Of a stretch of DNA of 64,000 nt, positions 9,797 to 18,124 are shown one piece after another. The notes beneath the pieces are model-generated. The model saw only the letters and a program-made list of their open reading frames with translations, did no database searches and was not told where the DNA came from. This stretch comes from Pseudomonas serbica. Lineage in GTDB: Bacteria; Pseudomonadota; Gammaproteobacteria; Pseudomonadales; Pseudomonadaceae. Where the stretch lies: positions 62,001-126,000 of the forward strand of contig NZ_JAQIYM010000001.1 of the NCBI RefSeq assembly GCF_028823535.1. The letters are read 5' to 3'. Positions within the stretch are counted from its first letter, which is position 1. Each line of letters starts with the position of its first letter. The position numbers and the translations under genes were made by a program.

Positions 9797-9955
9797 TTAC
9801 CGCTTGGCGATGATGTACACCGCATGCACGATCCCTGGAATGTAGCCACACAGCGTCAGCAGAATGTTCAGCCAGAACGCTCCGCCGAATCCCACTTGCA
9901 GAAAAACACCCAGTGGCGGTAACAGAATGGCGATGATGATGCGGATAAAGTCCAT
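9797..9955 (-). CDS. YqaE/Pmp3-family small membrane protein
   Basis: This 52-residue hydrophobic peptide has two predicted membrane helices (about 3-22 and 27-48) and the family pattern LLPPLGVFL, GFWLNILLTLCGYIPGIVHAVY-like. I chose the start MDFIRI because CAGGAG is well placed upstream on the minus strand. Pmp3 proteins are linked to membrane potential and stress tolerance in yeast and plants; the bacterial role is unclear. It is convergent with the S9 peptidase gene, with stops five bases apart. Confidence 0.85.
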   Translation of the reverse strand: MDFIRIIIAILLPPLGVFLQVGFGGAFWLNILLTLCGYIPGIVHAVYIIAKR

Positions 9956-10084
9956 GCAAGCAGCTCCTGATTGAGGTGGGCTCACGTGAGCCCATATCCA
10001 ATCGACCCATACCGTTGGTCAGGGTTCAGCTCGATTTATACGGCCAGTGTAGCCAGGCCATGTTTCTGAACGATGTGCCGCCGC

Positions 10085-10125
10085 AAAAAAAACGCCCCAC
10101 GCCAAAAGAATCAGGCGTGGGGCGT
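10085..10125 (-). terminator. Intrinsic terminator of the aminotransferase gene
   Basis: Read on the minus strand, GCCCCACGCC, a ten-base loop, GGCGTGGGGC, then a run of Ts. The stem is ten base pairs and lies about 40 bases beyond the stop of the gene ending at 10167. The stretch from here to 9956 holds nothing else that I recognise. Confidence 0.9.
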
Positions 10126-10166
10126 GCGTTATACCGCGAGACGGTTCGGGAATTCGAGGGGCCCGC

Positions 10167-11450
10167 TCAGACGGCGATCCCTTTGCGGCATTGCAGCTGC
10201 GCGGTACGCACGCGGGAGAAGGCGCGGGCCAGGCGCAGCAACATTTCATCGATGTTGGCTTTGCTTACCGTCAGCGCCGGGGTGAAACGCAGGCAGTTGG
10301 CTTGCGGCGCATCGAGCAACAGGCCTTCGTACAACGCGGCCTTGACCACGGCGTCGGCCGAGTCGTCGGACAGGGTCAGCCCCCAGAGCAGCCCTTGCCC
10401 GCGCAGTTCGCCGTGTCCATAGCGGTGGGACAAACGCTGCAGCCCTTCACGCAGGTGCTGGGCCATGTCTCCGACGTGCTCGAGAAAGCCCTTGTCCTGA
10501 ACGCTGTCGAGCACCGCCAGGCCGGCGGCGGTCAGCAGCGCATTGCCATGATGGGTGCCGCTCATTTCGCCCGTTTCCAAGCAGCAGGCCTTGCCCCGCG
10601 CCAGCAGCGCCGCCACCGGCACACCACCGCCAAGCCCTTTGCCGAGCACGACAATATCGGCCCGCACGCCATAGGACTGTTCAGCCAGCAAGCTGCCACA
10701 ACGCCCGACACCGGTTTGCACTTCGTCGAAGATCAGCAGGATGCCCAGCTCGCGACATAGGCGCTCGACCCCTTTGAGGTAATGTGCAGTGGCCGCGATC
10801 ACCCCGGCTTCGCTCTGGATCGGCTCGAGCATGATCGCCACGGTACGTTCATCCACCGCCGCGTGCAGTGCCGCGAGATCATTGAAGGGAACGCGGCTGA
10901 AGCCAGGCAGCTGTGGCTCGAAACGGTTGACCAGGGTCAAACCGTCCGACGCCGAAATCGTCCCCAGGCTACGGCCATGGCAAGCCTGATGGGCGACGAT
11001 GATCCGCGAAGCGCCGCCGCGATGCCGTTGCCCCCATTTGCGCGCCAGCTTGATCGCCGCCTCACAGGCCTCGCTGCCGCTGTTGAGCAGATACGCCTGG
11101 TCGCTGCCAGTGCTGGCACACAGGCGCTCGGCAAGGTTGAGCATGCCGCGATTATGCAGGCCGAAACCGGGATTGATCAGCGCTTGCGCCTGCGCGGTAA
11201 TGGCACTGACCAACGTCTTGGGACTGTGACCGAGACTGTTGGCGCCACCGCCCTGGGAGAAATCCAGATAGGCACGGTCATCGCTGTCCCACAACCAGGA
11301 ACCCTGGCCACGGACAAACACCTGCTTGGGCCGATCGACACTGGGCATCAGGTACTCGCTGCAAAGATTGTCGTCCCTGACCGGAAAGCCATTGCCCGCC
11401 AGCAAATCATCGAGGCTTGGCGAATGTCGACGCAGGCTGAACAGATTCAT
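10167..11450 (-). CDS. Class III PLP-dependent aminotransferase (acetylornithine/omega-amino-acid type)
   Basis: The 427-residue fold-type I aminotransferase has the cofactor residues of the class: D242 in LIFDEVQTGVGR and the Schiff-base lysine K271 in VVLGKGLGGGVP. The phosphate-binding NSGSEACEAAIKLAR is near 123-137. Annotators usually call this family acetylornithine or aspartate-family aminotransferase, but the substrate cannot be read from sequence. Its location within 8 kb of davBA, next to a divergent LysR gene, is conserved in P. putida as I recall. A role with an omega-amino acid such as a lysine breakdown product is therefore possible, as inference only. Confidence 0.85.
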   Translation of the reverse strand: MNLFSLRRHSPSLDDLLAGNGFPVRDDNLCSEYLMPSVDRPKQVFVRGQGSWLWDSDDRAYLDFSQGGGANSLGHSPKTLVSAITAQAQALINPGFGLHNRGMLNLAERLCASTGSDQAYLLNSGSEACEAAIKLARKWGQRHRGGASRIIVAHQACHGRSLGTISASDGLTLVNRFEPQLPGFSRVPFNDLAALHAAVDERTVAIMLEPIQSEAGVIAATAHYLKGVERLCRELGILLIFDEVQTGVGRCGSLLAEQSYGVRADIVVLGKGLGGGVPVAALLARGKACCLETGEMSGTHHGNALLTAAGLAVLDSVQDKGFLEHVGDMAQHLREGLQRLSHRYGHGELRGQGLLWGLTLSDDSADAVVKAALYEGLLLDAPQANCLRFTPALTVSKANIDEMLLRLARAFSRVRTAQLQCRKGIAV

Positions 11451-11619
11451 GGGTTCAACCCTCGCAGAAGATTTTTTGCGTTACCTATGCAAATGCCATC
11501 GAGGCAAGGCGTGTTCATCGCGTTCCGGGGCCCTGTAAGCCTTGTGAATGCGGTTAGACTAGGCCTACACAAGGCGATGAGCCATTTCGATTTCCCAGCA
11601 TTTTCGATAAGTATTACTT
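11451..11619. promoter_or_regulatory. Divergent promoter region with LysR-type operator candidate
   Basis: The 169-base gap between the aminotransferase and the LysR gene holds an inverted repeat GCCTTGTG-N21-CACAAGGC (11539-11575). Inside it lies the perfect palindrome TAGGCCTA (11560-11567). Position and symmetry suit binding by the adjacent LysR protein controlling both genes. Confidence 0.45.
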
Positions 11620-12549
11620 ATGGATTTCAAGCAACTGCGTTATTTCGTCGCGGTCTATGAAGAGGGTCATGTGGGCCGGGCTGCCGAGCGGCTGTCGATT
11701 TCCCAGCCGGCACTGTCGCAGCAGATTCGTCACCTCGAACAAAACCTCGATGTGAGCCTGTTCGAACGCAGCAGCAAACGCCTGTTGCCGACCCTGGCGG
11801 CCCATACGCTGTACAACCATGCCCTGCCCTTGCTCGACGGCCTGCAACGGGCGCGTGAAGCATTGGGCAATTTCAAGGGGCATGCGCTGCGCACCCTGGC
11901 CATTGGTGTGCTGCAAACCGTGCACACCAGCCTGGTGCCACAAATGCTTGAGCGGGTGCGTAAGGCGCAGCCCCATCTGGTGGTGCAGATCTATGAACTG
12001 ACCGGGCTGGAAATCGAGCGACGCCTGCTGAATGGTTCGCTGGACATTGGCATCGGCTACCTGCCCCCTCGTCAGCCGGGCCTGCATGGGGTGATGTTGT
12101 ACGAAGATGAACTGACGCTGGTCATCCCGGCCGACCATCCATTGCGCGAATTCAAGAAAGTCTCCATGAGCCAGGCCGCCGAATTGCCGATGTTGCTACT
12201 GGGCGAAGAGTTTCAGATACGGCAGATCTGGCAGGCGCAACTGGCCAGCCTGGGACGACGTCCGCAGGTACAGGCTGAGCTGAACAACATGGCCGGTATT
12301 CTCGACAGCCTGCCGCACACGCGACTGGCGACGGTGCTGCCCGGACGCTCGCAGAAGACCCACGGCAATCAGCAATTGTTGTGGAAACCCCTGAGCGAAC
12401 CGCGGGTGCCGCTGAAAGTCGGGTTGGTCTGTCGCGATGTGCAACGGCAACAGGCCTCGCTGGCCTTGCTGCGCACGTTACTGGAGGAGGTGATCAATGG
12501 GCCGGATGAGCGGCTGAATAGCCCGCCGATACTGGATGGCCTGGGCTGA
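11620..12549 (+). CDS. LysR-family transcriptional regulator
   Basis: The 309-residue protein has the N-terminal winged helix-turn-helix of the family (about 1-60; MDFKQLRYFVAVYEEGHVG, then SQPALSQQIRHLE) and a periplasmic-binding-like effector domain from about 90 to 295. It is divergent from the class III aminotransferase, the classical arrangement for a LysR regulator and its target. The effector is unknown; an amino-acid-related ligand would fit the neighbourhood. A hairpin follows about 25 bases after the stop. Confidence 0.88.
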   Translation: MDFKQLRYFVAVYEEGHVGRAAERLSISQPALSQQIRHLEQNLDVSLFERSSKRLLPTLAAHTLYNHALPLLDGLQRAREALGNFKGHALRTLAIGVLQTVHTSLVPQMLERVRKAQPHLVVQIYELTGLEIERRLLNGSLDIGIGYLPPRQPGLHGVMLYEDELTLVIPADHPLREFKKVSMSQAAELPMLLLGEEFQIRQIWQAQLASLGRRPQVQAELNNMAGILDSLPHTRLATVLPGRSQKTHGNQQLLWKPLSEPRVPLKVGLVCRDVQRQQASLALLRTLLEEVINGPDERLNSPPILDGLG

Positions 12550-12574
12550 ATACTTTTCTCGAGACAAAAGAAAA

Positions 12575-12594
12575 CCCCGCCGAAGCGGGGCTTT
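12575..12594. terminator. Hairpin downstream of the LysR gene
   Basis: CCCCGC-CGAA-GCGGGG with CTTT on the plus side and TTTTCTTTTG on the minus side, so it could terminate both the LysR transcript and minus-strand reading from the acyl-CoA dehydrogenase gene. The rest of 12595-12776 has only a short inverted repeat TGTAAG-N6-CTTACA at 12746-12763 and no gene that I can support. Confidence 0.7.
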
Positions 12595-12776
12595 GCAGAC
12601 TGTTTCCCTGACATCCATTTCACTCCACCTTCCTGGCAGAATCCTACGTGTCCGTGTTGTTACTTTGCGCTTCCTGCGCTACGTCCATGAGAAGTAGATT
12701 AGCTGTGGATCCAATTTCAAGCTATGGGAGAACAGCAGCACGGCATGTAAGAGAATGCTTACATCAGGTTATATCG

Positions 12777-14555
12777 TCAGAATTGCCCGGCATCCAGCAG
12801 AAACAGCGATTCGCTACCGGCCTTCACCGACGCGCTCAACGAGTGAATGCGCGGCAGCAAGCGGGCGAAGTAGAAACGTGCGGTGCCCAGCTTGCTGGCA
12901 TAGAAATCGTCCTGGGTTTCTTTACCCAAGGCGGCCTTGGCCATCAGCGCCCACATGTAGGCGTAAGCGACGTAACCAAAGGTTTGCAGGTACTCGACCG
13001 ACGCCGCACCGATTTCGTTCGGGTTGTTCTTCGCTCGATCCAGCAGCCATGAGGTCAGCTCGTCCAGGGTCGTCACCGCGTCGTTGAGCGGCTTGGTGAA
13101 CTCCGCCAGATCAGCGCTGGCTGTTGCGGTGAAGTGACGAATCTCGTCGGCAAACAAGTTGTAGAACGCCCCGCCGCTGCCAACGATCTTGCGCCCGACC
13201 AGGTCCAGCGCCTGGATGCCGTTGGTGCCTTCGTAGATCTGGGTGATGCGCACGTCACGCACCAGTTGCTCCTGGCCCCACTCACGGATGTAACCGTGAC
13301 CGCCAAATACCTGCTGGCCGTGCACCGTGGTTTCCAGGCCGAGATCGGTCAGGAATGCCTTGGCCACCGGGGTCAGCAAGGCCACCAGGTCTTCCGCGCG
13401 TTTACGAGTGGTGGCGTCTTCGCTGAACTTGGCGGTGTCCAGTTGCATGGCCACGTAAGTGGAAAACGCACGACCGCCTTCGTTCGAAGCTTTCATGGTC
13501 AGCAGCATGCGACGCACGTCCGGGTGGACGATGATCGGGTCAGCCACTTTGTCCTTGTTCTGCGCGCCGGTTGGCGAACGGCTTTGCAGACGATCACGAG
13601 CGTATTCAACAGCGTTCTGATACGAGCGCTCGCCGGTGGCCAGGCCCTGGATACCGACACCCAAACGCTCGTAGTTCATCATGGTGAACATCGCCGCCAG
13701 GCCCTTGTTCGGCTCGCCGACCAGGTAACCCACGGCTTCATCGAAGTTCATCACGCAGGTCGCGGAAGCCTGGATGCCCATCTTGTGTTCGATCGAGCCG
13801 CAGTTGGCCGGGTTGCGCGCGCCCAGGCTGCCATCGGCATTGACCATGAACTTGGGCACCAGGAACAGCGAAATGCCTTTTGGCCCGGCCGGTGCGTCCG
13901 GCAGCTTGGCCAGCACCAGGTGAATGATGTTCTCGGTCAGGTCGTGTTCGCCGCCGGTGATGAAGATCTTGGTGCCGCTGACCTTATAGGACCCGTCGGC
14001 CTGAGGCTCGGCCTTGGTGCGGATAATCCCCAGGTCGGTACCGGCGTGGGGCTCGGTCAGGCACATGGAACCGGCCCAGACGCCGGCGTACATGTTCGGC
14101 AGGTAAGCGGCCTTCAGCTCTTCGCTGGCGTGGGCGTTGATCGACAGGCAGGCGCCAGCGGTGAGCATCGGGTACAGGCCGAACGACAGGCTGGCCGAGT
14201 TGACCATTTCTTCAACCTGGGCCGAAACGGCTTTGGGCATGCCCATGCCGCCGTAGGCCGGATCGCCACCGACGCCAACCCATCCGCCTTCGGCGTAGGT
14301 CTGGTAAGCCTGTGGGAAACCAGCCGGCGTGGTGACTGCGCCGTCCGCCCAGTGGCAACCTTCTTCGTCAGCGGCACGGCTCAGGGGCGCGATGCTTTTG
14401 CTGGTGACCTTGCCGGCTTCTTCGAGAATGGCTTCGACGGTTTCTGCATCAACAGTCTCGGCCAGTGCTGGCAGCTCGGCCCAGAGTTTGGCGACCTCGA
14501 ACACTTCATTGAGGACGAAGCGCATATCGCGCAGGGGCGCTTTGTAGTCAGCCAT
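12777..14555 (-). CDS. Acyl-CoA dehydrogenase, long (~600-residue) type, paralogue 3
   Basis: This 592-residue FAD enzyme of fatty-acid beta-oxidation (acyl-CoA to trans-2-enoyl-CoA) starts with [20 protein letters not shown], the signature of this subfamily with an extra C-terminal domain. Recognisable blocks are the FAD/acyl-CoA motif SMCLTEPHAGTDLG and the C-terminal FGGHGYIREWGQEQLVRD, with the IYEGTNGIQALDL segment where the catalytic base lies. The start is set by GAGG upstream and by alignment to its two paralogues here. P. aeruginosa carries similar genes beside its bio cluster (PA0506-PA0508 region, from memory). Chain-length preference cannot be read off. Confidence 0.92.
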   Translation of the reverse strand: MADYKAPLRDMRFVLNEVFEVAKLWAELPALAETVDAETVEAILEEAGKVTSKSIAPLSRAADEEGCHWADGAVTTPAGFPQAYQTYAEGGWVGVGGDPAYGGMGMPKAVSAQVEEMVNSASLSFGLYPMLTAGACLSINAHASEELKAAYLPNMYAGVWAGSMCLTEPHAGTDLGIIRTKAEPQADGSYKVSGTKIFITGGEHDLTENIIHLVLAKLPDAPAGPKGISLFLVPKFMVNADGSLGARNPANCGSIEHKMGIQASATCVMNFDEAVGYLVGEPNKGLAAMFTMMNYERLGVGIQGLATGERSYQNAVEYARDRLQSRSPTGAQNKDKVADPIIVHPDVRRMLLTMKASNEGGRAFSTYVAMQLDTAKFSEDATTRKRAEDLVALLTPVAKAFLTDLGLETTVHGQQVFGGHGYIREWGQEQLVRDVRITQIYEGTNGIQALDLVGRKIVGSGGAFYNLFADEIRHFTATASADLAEFTKPLNDAVTTLDELTSWLLDRAKNNPNEIGAASVEYLQTFGYVAYAYMWALMAKAALGKETQDDFYASKLGTARFYFARLLPRIHSLSASVKAGSESLFLLDAGQF

Positions 14556-14603
14556 GGCAAACCTCGCAAGATCTAAACAGGTGAATCGTAGGAATGATGT
14601 TTC

Positions 14604-14626
14604 GTTGGGTCCGAGTGTAACCCAAC
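14604..14626. promoter_or_regulatory. Inverted repeat upstream of acyl-CoA dehydrogenase 3
   Basis: GTTGGGT-N9-ACCCAAC lies about 50 bases upstream of the minus-strand start at 14555. It is a plausible operator. It does not match the PsrA pattern found before paralogue 1. Confidence 0.35.
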
Positions 14627-14687
14627 AACTTTTGCGACACATAGGGTCATCGCGTGACCGATTTGTAATTTTTAGTCACTAGAAAAT

Positions 14688-14757
14688 AGATCGCAGCCTT
14701 CGCCAGCGCCAACGGAGGAATGCGTATCCCTGTGGGCGCTGCCGAAGGCTGTGATCT
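14688..14757. repeat. REP-like long hairpin (CAGCCTTCG family)
   Basis: Arms of 23 bases (14688-14710 and 14735-14757, core CAGCCTTCG/CGAAGGCTG with AGCGCC/GGCGCT) pair with three imperfect positions around a 24-base loop. It is a different palindrome family from the GAGCGAGC REPs. It lies just after the stop of the next dehydrogenase gene and may end or protect that transcript. Confidence 0.65.
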
Positions 14758-14775
14758 CTTGCAGACTAGTCCGAT

Positions 14776-16572
14776 TTAAAGCGCGAACAACTCCGCTGGC
14801 AGCTTCATCAGGCAATCACTGCCTGCCTCTATCGCTGCCCGATGAGCGGCAGTGCGCGGCAGCAAACGCTTGAAATAAAACTCGCTGGTGGCGAGCTTAC
14901 CCTGGAAATAACCGGCATCACCGCTGCCCGAATCCAGCTGCGCCTGAGCCACCAGCGCCATGCGCAACCACAAATAGCCGAGGATGATGTAACCGCTGTA
15001 CATCAGGTAATCCACAGACGCGGCGCCCACTTCATCTGGATTTCTCAGGGCGGCCATGCCGACTTTGGTAGTCAGTTCGCCCCACTGCTGATTGAGCTCG
15101 TTGAGTTGCGCCACATAACTGGCCAACTGTGGATGCCCGGCGTTCGCCGCACAGAACTTGTGGACGATTCTGGTGAAGCCACGCAGCAGCTTGCCCTGGC
15201 TGCCGAGGACTTTGCGCCCGAGCAGGTCCAGCGCCTGGATGCCGTTGGTGCCCTCATAGATCGGCGCGATGCGACAGTCACGAACCAGTTGTTCCATGCC
15301 CCATTCACGAATGAAACCATGGCCTCCGAACACCTGCATGCCATGGTTGGTCACTTCCAGCCCGGTCTCGGTCATGAAGGCTTTGCAGATCGGCGTCAGG
15401 AAGGCCAACAGGTCTTCGGCGTCCTGGCGCGCCGTTGCATCCGCGCTAAGGTGTGCAACGTCGAGTAATTGCGCAGTGAAGTAAGTCAGTGCGCGGTTGC
15501 CTTCGTTGAAGGCTTTCATGGTCAGCAACATACGGCGCACGTCCGGATGCACAATGATCGGGTCAGCGGCTTTTTCCGGAGCCTTGGGACCTGTCAGCGC
15601 GCGCATCTGCAAACGGTCGTTGGCGTACTTGATCGCGCCCTGGAAACTTGCTTCGCCCAGACACAACCCCTGCATGCCGGTGCCAAGCCGCGCGTGGTTC
15701 ATCATGGTGAACATGCAGTTGAGGCCTTTGTTCGCTTCCCCGATCAAGAAGCCCTTGGCCCCGTCGAAGTTCAGCACGCAGGTGGCCGAGGCCTTGATTC
15801 CCATCTTGTGCTCGATGGAGCCGCAGGAAACGCCATTGCGTTCGCCCGCTTCACCCTGGGCATCGGGCAGGCACTTGGGCACGATGAACAGCGAAATGCC
15901 TTTGGTCCCGGCCGGCGCATCCGGCAGCTTCGCCAACACCAGGTGAATGATGTTGGCGCTCAGGTCGTGCTCGCCGGCGGAGATGAAGATCTTGCTGCCG
16001 GTGATCGCGTAGCTGCCGTCGGCCTGGGGCACGGCGCGGGTCTTGATGATGCCCAGGTCGGTGCCGCAATGGGCTTCGGTCAGGCACATGGTGCCGGTCC
16101 ATTGGCCGGCGGTGAGTTTGCTCAGGTAGGTGTTTTTCTGCTCCTGCGTACCATGGGCGTGGATCGCCGACATGGCGCCGTGGGTCAGCCCCGGATACAT
16201 GCCCCAGGACGTGTTGCTGGAACCCACCATTTCGCTGATGACCAGCCCCAGTGAACTGGGCAGACCCTGGCCGCCATACGCCGGATCAGCCGCCAGTCCA
16301 TGCCAGCCACCTTCGACGTATTGGGCGAAAGCCTGCTTGAAGCCTGCAGGCGTGGTGACCTCGCCGTTGTTGAAATGGCAGCCCTCTTCGTCGCCACTGC
16401 GGTTGAGTGGTGACAGCACGTTCTCACAGAATCTTGCGCCCTCTTCGAGGATCGCATCGATCATGTCCGGGCTGGCATCGGTGGCGCCGAGGGCTGCGTA
16501 GTTGCTGTGAAAATCGAAGACGTGGTCAATCAGAAAGCGCATGTCGCGCAGGGGAGCCTTGTAGTCGGGCAT
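14776..16572 (-). CDS. Acyl-CoA dehydrogenase, long type, paralogue 2
   Basis: The 598-residue paralogue starts [20 protein letters not shown] and carries TMCLTEAHCGTDLG, FGGHGFIREWGMEQLVRD and [16 protein letters not shown] at the expected places. Start 16572 was chosen over ATG 16578 because GGAGA upstream is about eight bases from the former and only three from the latter. It shares more wording with paralogue 1 (THGAMSAIHAHGTQEQ versus [16 protein letters not shown]) than with paralogue 3. It is followed by the REP-like hairpin. The role is beta-oxidation of acyl-CoAs, probably with a different chain length from its neighbours. Confidence 0.92.
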   Translation of the reverse strand: MPDYKAPLRDMRFLIDHVFDFHSNYAALGATDASPDMIDAILEEGARFCENVLSPLNRSGDEEGCHFNNGEVTTPAGFKQAFAQYVEGGWHGLAADPAYGGQGLPSSLGLVISEMVGSSNTSWGMYPGLTHGAMSAIHAHGTQEQKNTYLSKLTAGQWTGTMCLTEAHCGTDLGIIKTRAVPQADGSYAITGSKIFISAGEHDLSANIIHLVLAKLPDAPAGTKGISLFIVPKCLPDAQGEAGERNGVSCGSIEHKMGIKASATCVLNFDGAKGFLIGEANKGLNCMFTMMNHARLGTGMQGLCLGEASFQGAIKYANDRLQMRALTGPKAPEKAADPIIVHPDVRRMLLTMKAFNEGNRALTYFTAQLLDVAHLSADATARQDAEDLLAFLTPICKAFMTETGLEVTNHGMQVFGGHGFIREWGMEQLVRDCRIAPIYEGTNGIQALDLLGRKVLGSQGKLLRGFTRIVHKFCAANAGHPQLASYVAQLNELNQQWGELTTKVGMAALRNPDEVGAASVDYLMYSGYIILGYLWLRMALVAQAQLDSGSGDAGYFQGKLATSEFYFKRLLPRTAAHRAAIEAGSDCLMKLPAELFAL

Positions 16573-16659
16573 GGTCATTTCTCCGGCAGCAGATGACTCA
16601 AACCTACTGCCGCATCCCACCCCTTCACAATTACAGTCCAGACGCTGAATGCGCCGTCA

Positions 16660-17952
16660 TCACTCAACCGTAGCGGCGTCCATGCGCACGGCGCCACGGC
16701 GGTTCTGTCCGAACGCCATGACGCAGTTGCGCCCGGCGCCCTTGGCGCTGTAGAGCGCCTGGTCCGCGGACTTGAGCACTTGCTCGGGCGCGCGTTGCTC
16801 CACCCGTTCGGCAACGCCGATGCTGACCGTCACCGATACACTCGAGGCACTGGCGCCTGCGCGACGCTGGCGGCCCTGATTGTCATCCTGGGGACGACTG
16901 TCCTGATTGCGCAGATGAATGTTGTAGGTGGCGATCGCCTCGCGAATGACCTCCAGGTGCGGCAGGCACTCGTCCAAGGTCTTGCCTGCAAACACCAGGG
17001 CGAATTCCTCACCGCCGTAGCGATACGCCTTACCGCCGCCGCCGATTTTCGACAGCTTGCTGGCGACCAATCGCAACACCTGGTCCCCCACGTCGTGCCC
17101 GTGGGTGTCGTTGAATTTCTTGAAGTGATCGACGTCACTCATGGCCAACACATAGTTGCGTCCCAGGCGCTGCATCCGCTCATTCAATGCACGGCGTCCC
17201 GGCAGTCCGGTGAGTTCGTCACGGAAAGCCATCTGATAGGCCTCATGGGCAACGGCGGCGGCGATCATCAGCATCACCTGGCTGCACATGATGTTCAGGG
17301 TGAAGGGCAGGATGAAGGTTTTCGGCAACATCCAGAACAGGCCGAGCAACCCCACCAGCTGCGCAGCATGCAGGGGCCTTGGGTGGCGCCAATACTGGTA
17401 GGCCAGCAGCAGGAATGCGGCGATGAACACCGGATAGGACAATTGGATCAGGCTCATCCAGGCGCCGTGCAAGGCAGGCCAGCGAATCTCCGCCAGCCAC
17501 ACCAGCAACACCTGTGGGTAACTTTGTTCAAGGGCCAATGCCACGCTGCCAACGGCCAGCAGCACAGCAAAACGGGCAACCATGTCCTGGAACAGATGCG
17601 TACGTTCCTGCCACGCGGCGAACACGCCGAACAGCAACGGCAACAACAGGCAACATAGATGAAAAACCACTGCAGCGTCTTCGCGCACCTTGCCGTGGTC
17701 GCGGTAGTAATCGGTCTGGGTGTCGAGCAGGAAGTAGGCGATGTACACCGTGACCATCAGAAACAGCTCACGCTGGCGTCGGTAAACCGCGCAATAGGCA
17801 CCGCCGAGCAACAGCACCAAGGTAGGAAGCACCTGGAACAGCGACGTGAAGAAAACGTTCAGCTCCCTGACGTAGGCAGCCGCGAGCCCCGCCAGCAACA
17901 GCAGCAGTGATGGCAAAAAGTGACTCACACGTGCAGGGGAAGAACGCGGCAA
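16660..17952 (-). CDS. Membrane-bound diguanylate cyclase (GGDEF)
   Basis: The 430-residue protein has an N-terminal region of about seven hydrophobic segments (roughly 11-235) and a C-terminal GGDEF domain (about 240-415). The active-site motif is GGEEF at 313-317, with upstream DELTGLPGRRALNE and SDVDHFKKFND, as in catalytically active cyclases making cyclic di-GMP. No RxxD inhibitory site precedes the motif, so product feedback through an I-site is unlikely. There is an odd 20-residue polar insertion after the DNA-level repeat-poor stretch HLRNQDSRPQDDNQ. It sits between two acyl-CoA dehydrogenase genes on the same strand; a functional link is not evident. Confidence 0.9.
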   Translation of the reverse strand: MPRSSPARVSHFLPSLLLLLAGLAAAYVRELNVFFTSLFQVLPTLVLLLGGAYCAVYRRQRELFLMVTVYIAYFLLDTQTDYYRDHGKVREDAAVVFHLCCLLLPLLFGVFAAWQERTHLFQDMVARFAVLLAVGSVALALEQSYPQVLLVWLAEIRWPALHGAWMSLIQLSYPVFIAAFLLLAYQYWRHPRPLHAAQLVGLLGLFWMLPKTFILPFTLNIMCSQVMLMIAAAVAHEAYQMAFRDELTGLPGRRALNERMQRLGRNYVLAMSDVDHFKKFNDTHGHDVGDQVLRLVASKLSKIGGGGKAYRYGGEEFALVFAGKTLDECLPHLEVIREAIATYNIHLRNQDSRPQDDNQGRQRRAGASASSVSVTVSIGVAERVEQRAPEQVLKSADQALYSAKGAGRNCVMAFGQNRRGAVRMDAATVE

Positions 17953-18072
17953 GGGTAAGGCTCCGACCCGTCATATCAGTGATGGCAATGTGCCCATAAC
18001 TGTAACGGCAGAAACCCGGACTTTCTTAGCCAATTACCGAGGTATTTTCAGAACAGCGTCATCGGCGGCACA

Positions 18073-18106
18073 AAAAAGCCGCCATTCCCGAAGGAACAGC
18101 GGCTTT
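18073..18106 (-). terminator. Terminator of acyl-CoA dehydrogenase 1
   Basis: On the minus strand: AAAGCCGC, TTCC-TTCG-GGAA, GCGGCTTTTTTG, separated by a small TG/TG internal loop. It lies within 20 bases of the stop at 18125 and carries a T run, so it is a clear intrinsic terminator. Confidence 0.88.
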
Positions 18107-18124
18107 GGAGAAACGCGTCGGGAC

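Noticed and set aside
12746..12763. Terminator TGTAAG-N6-CTTACA
   Set aside because: The stem is only six A/T-rich base pairs and no T run follows on the minus strand.
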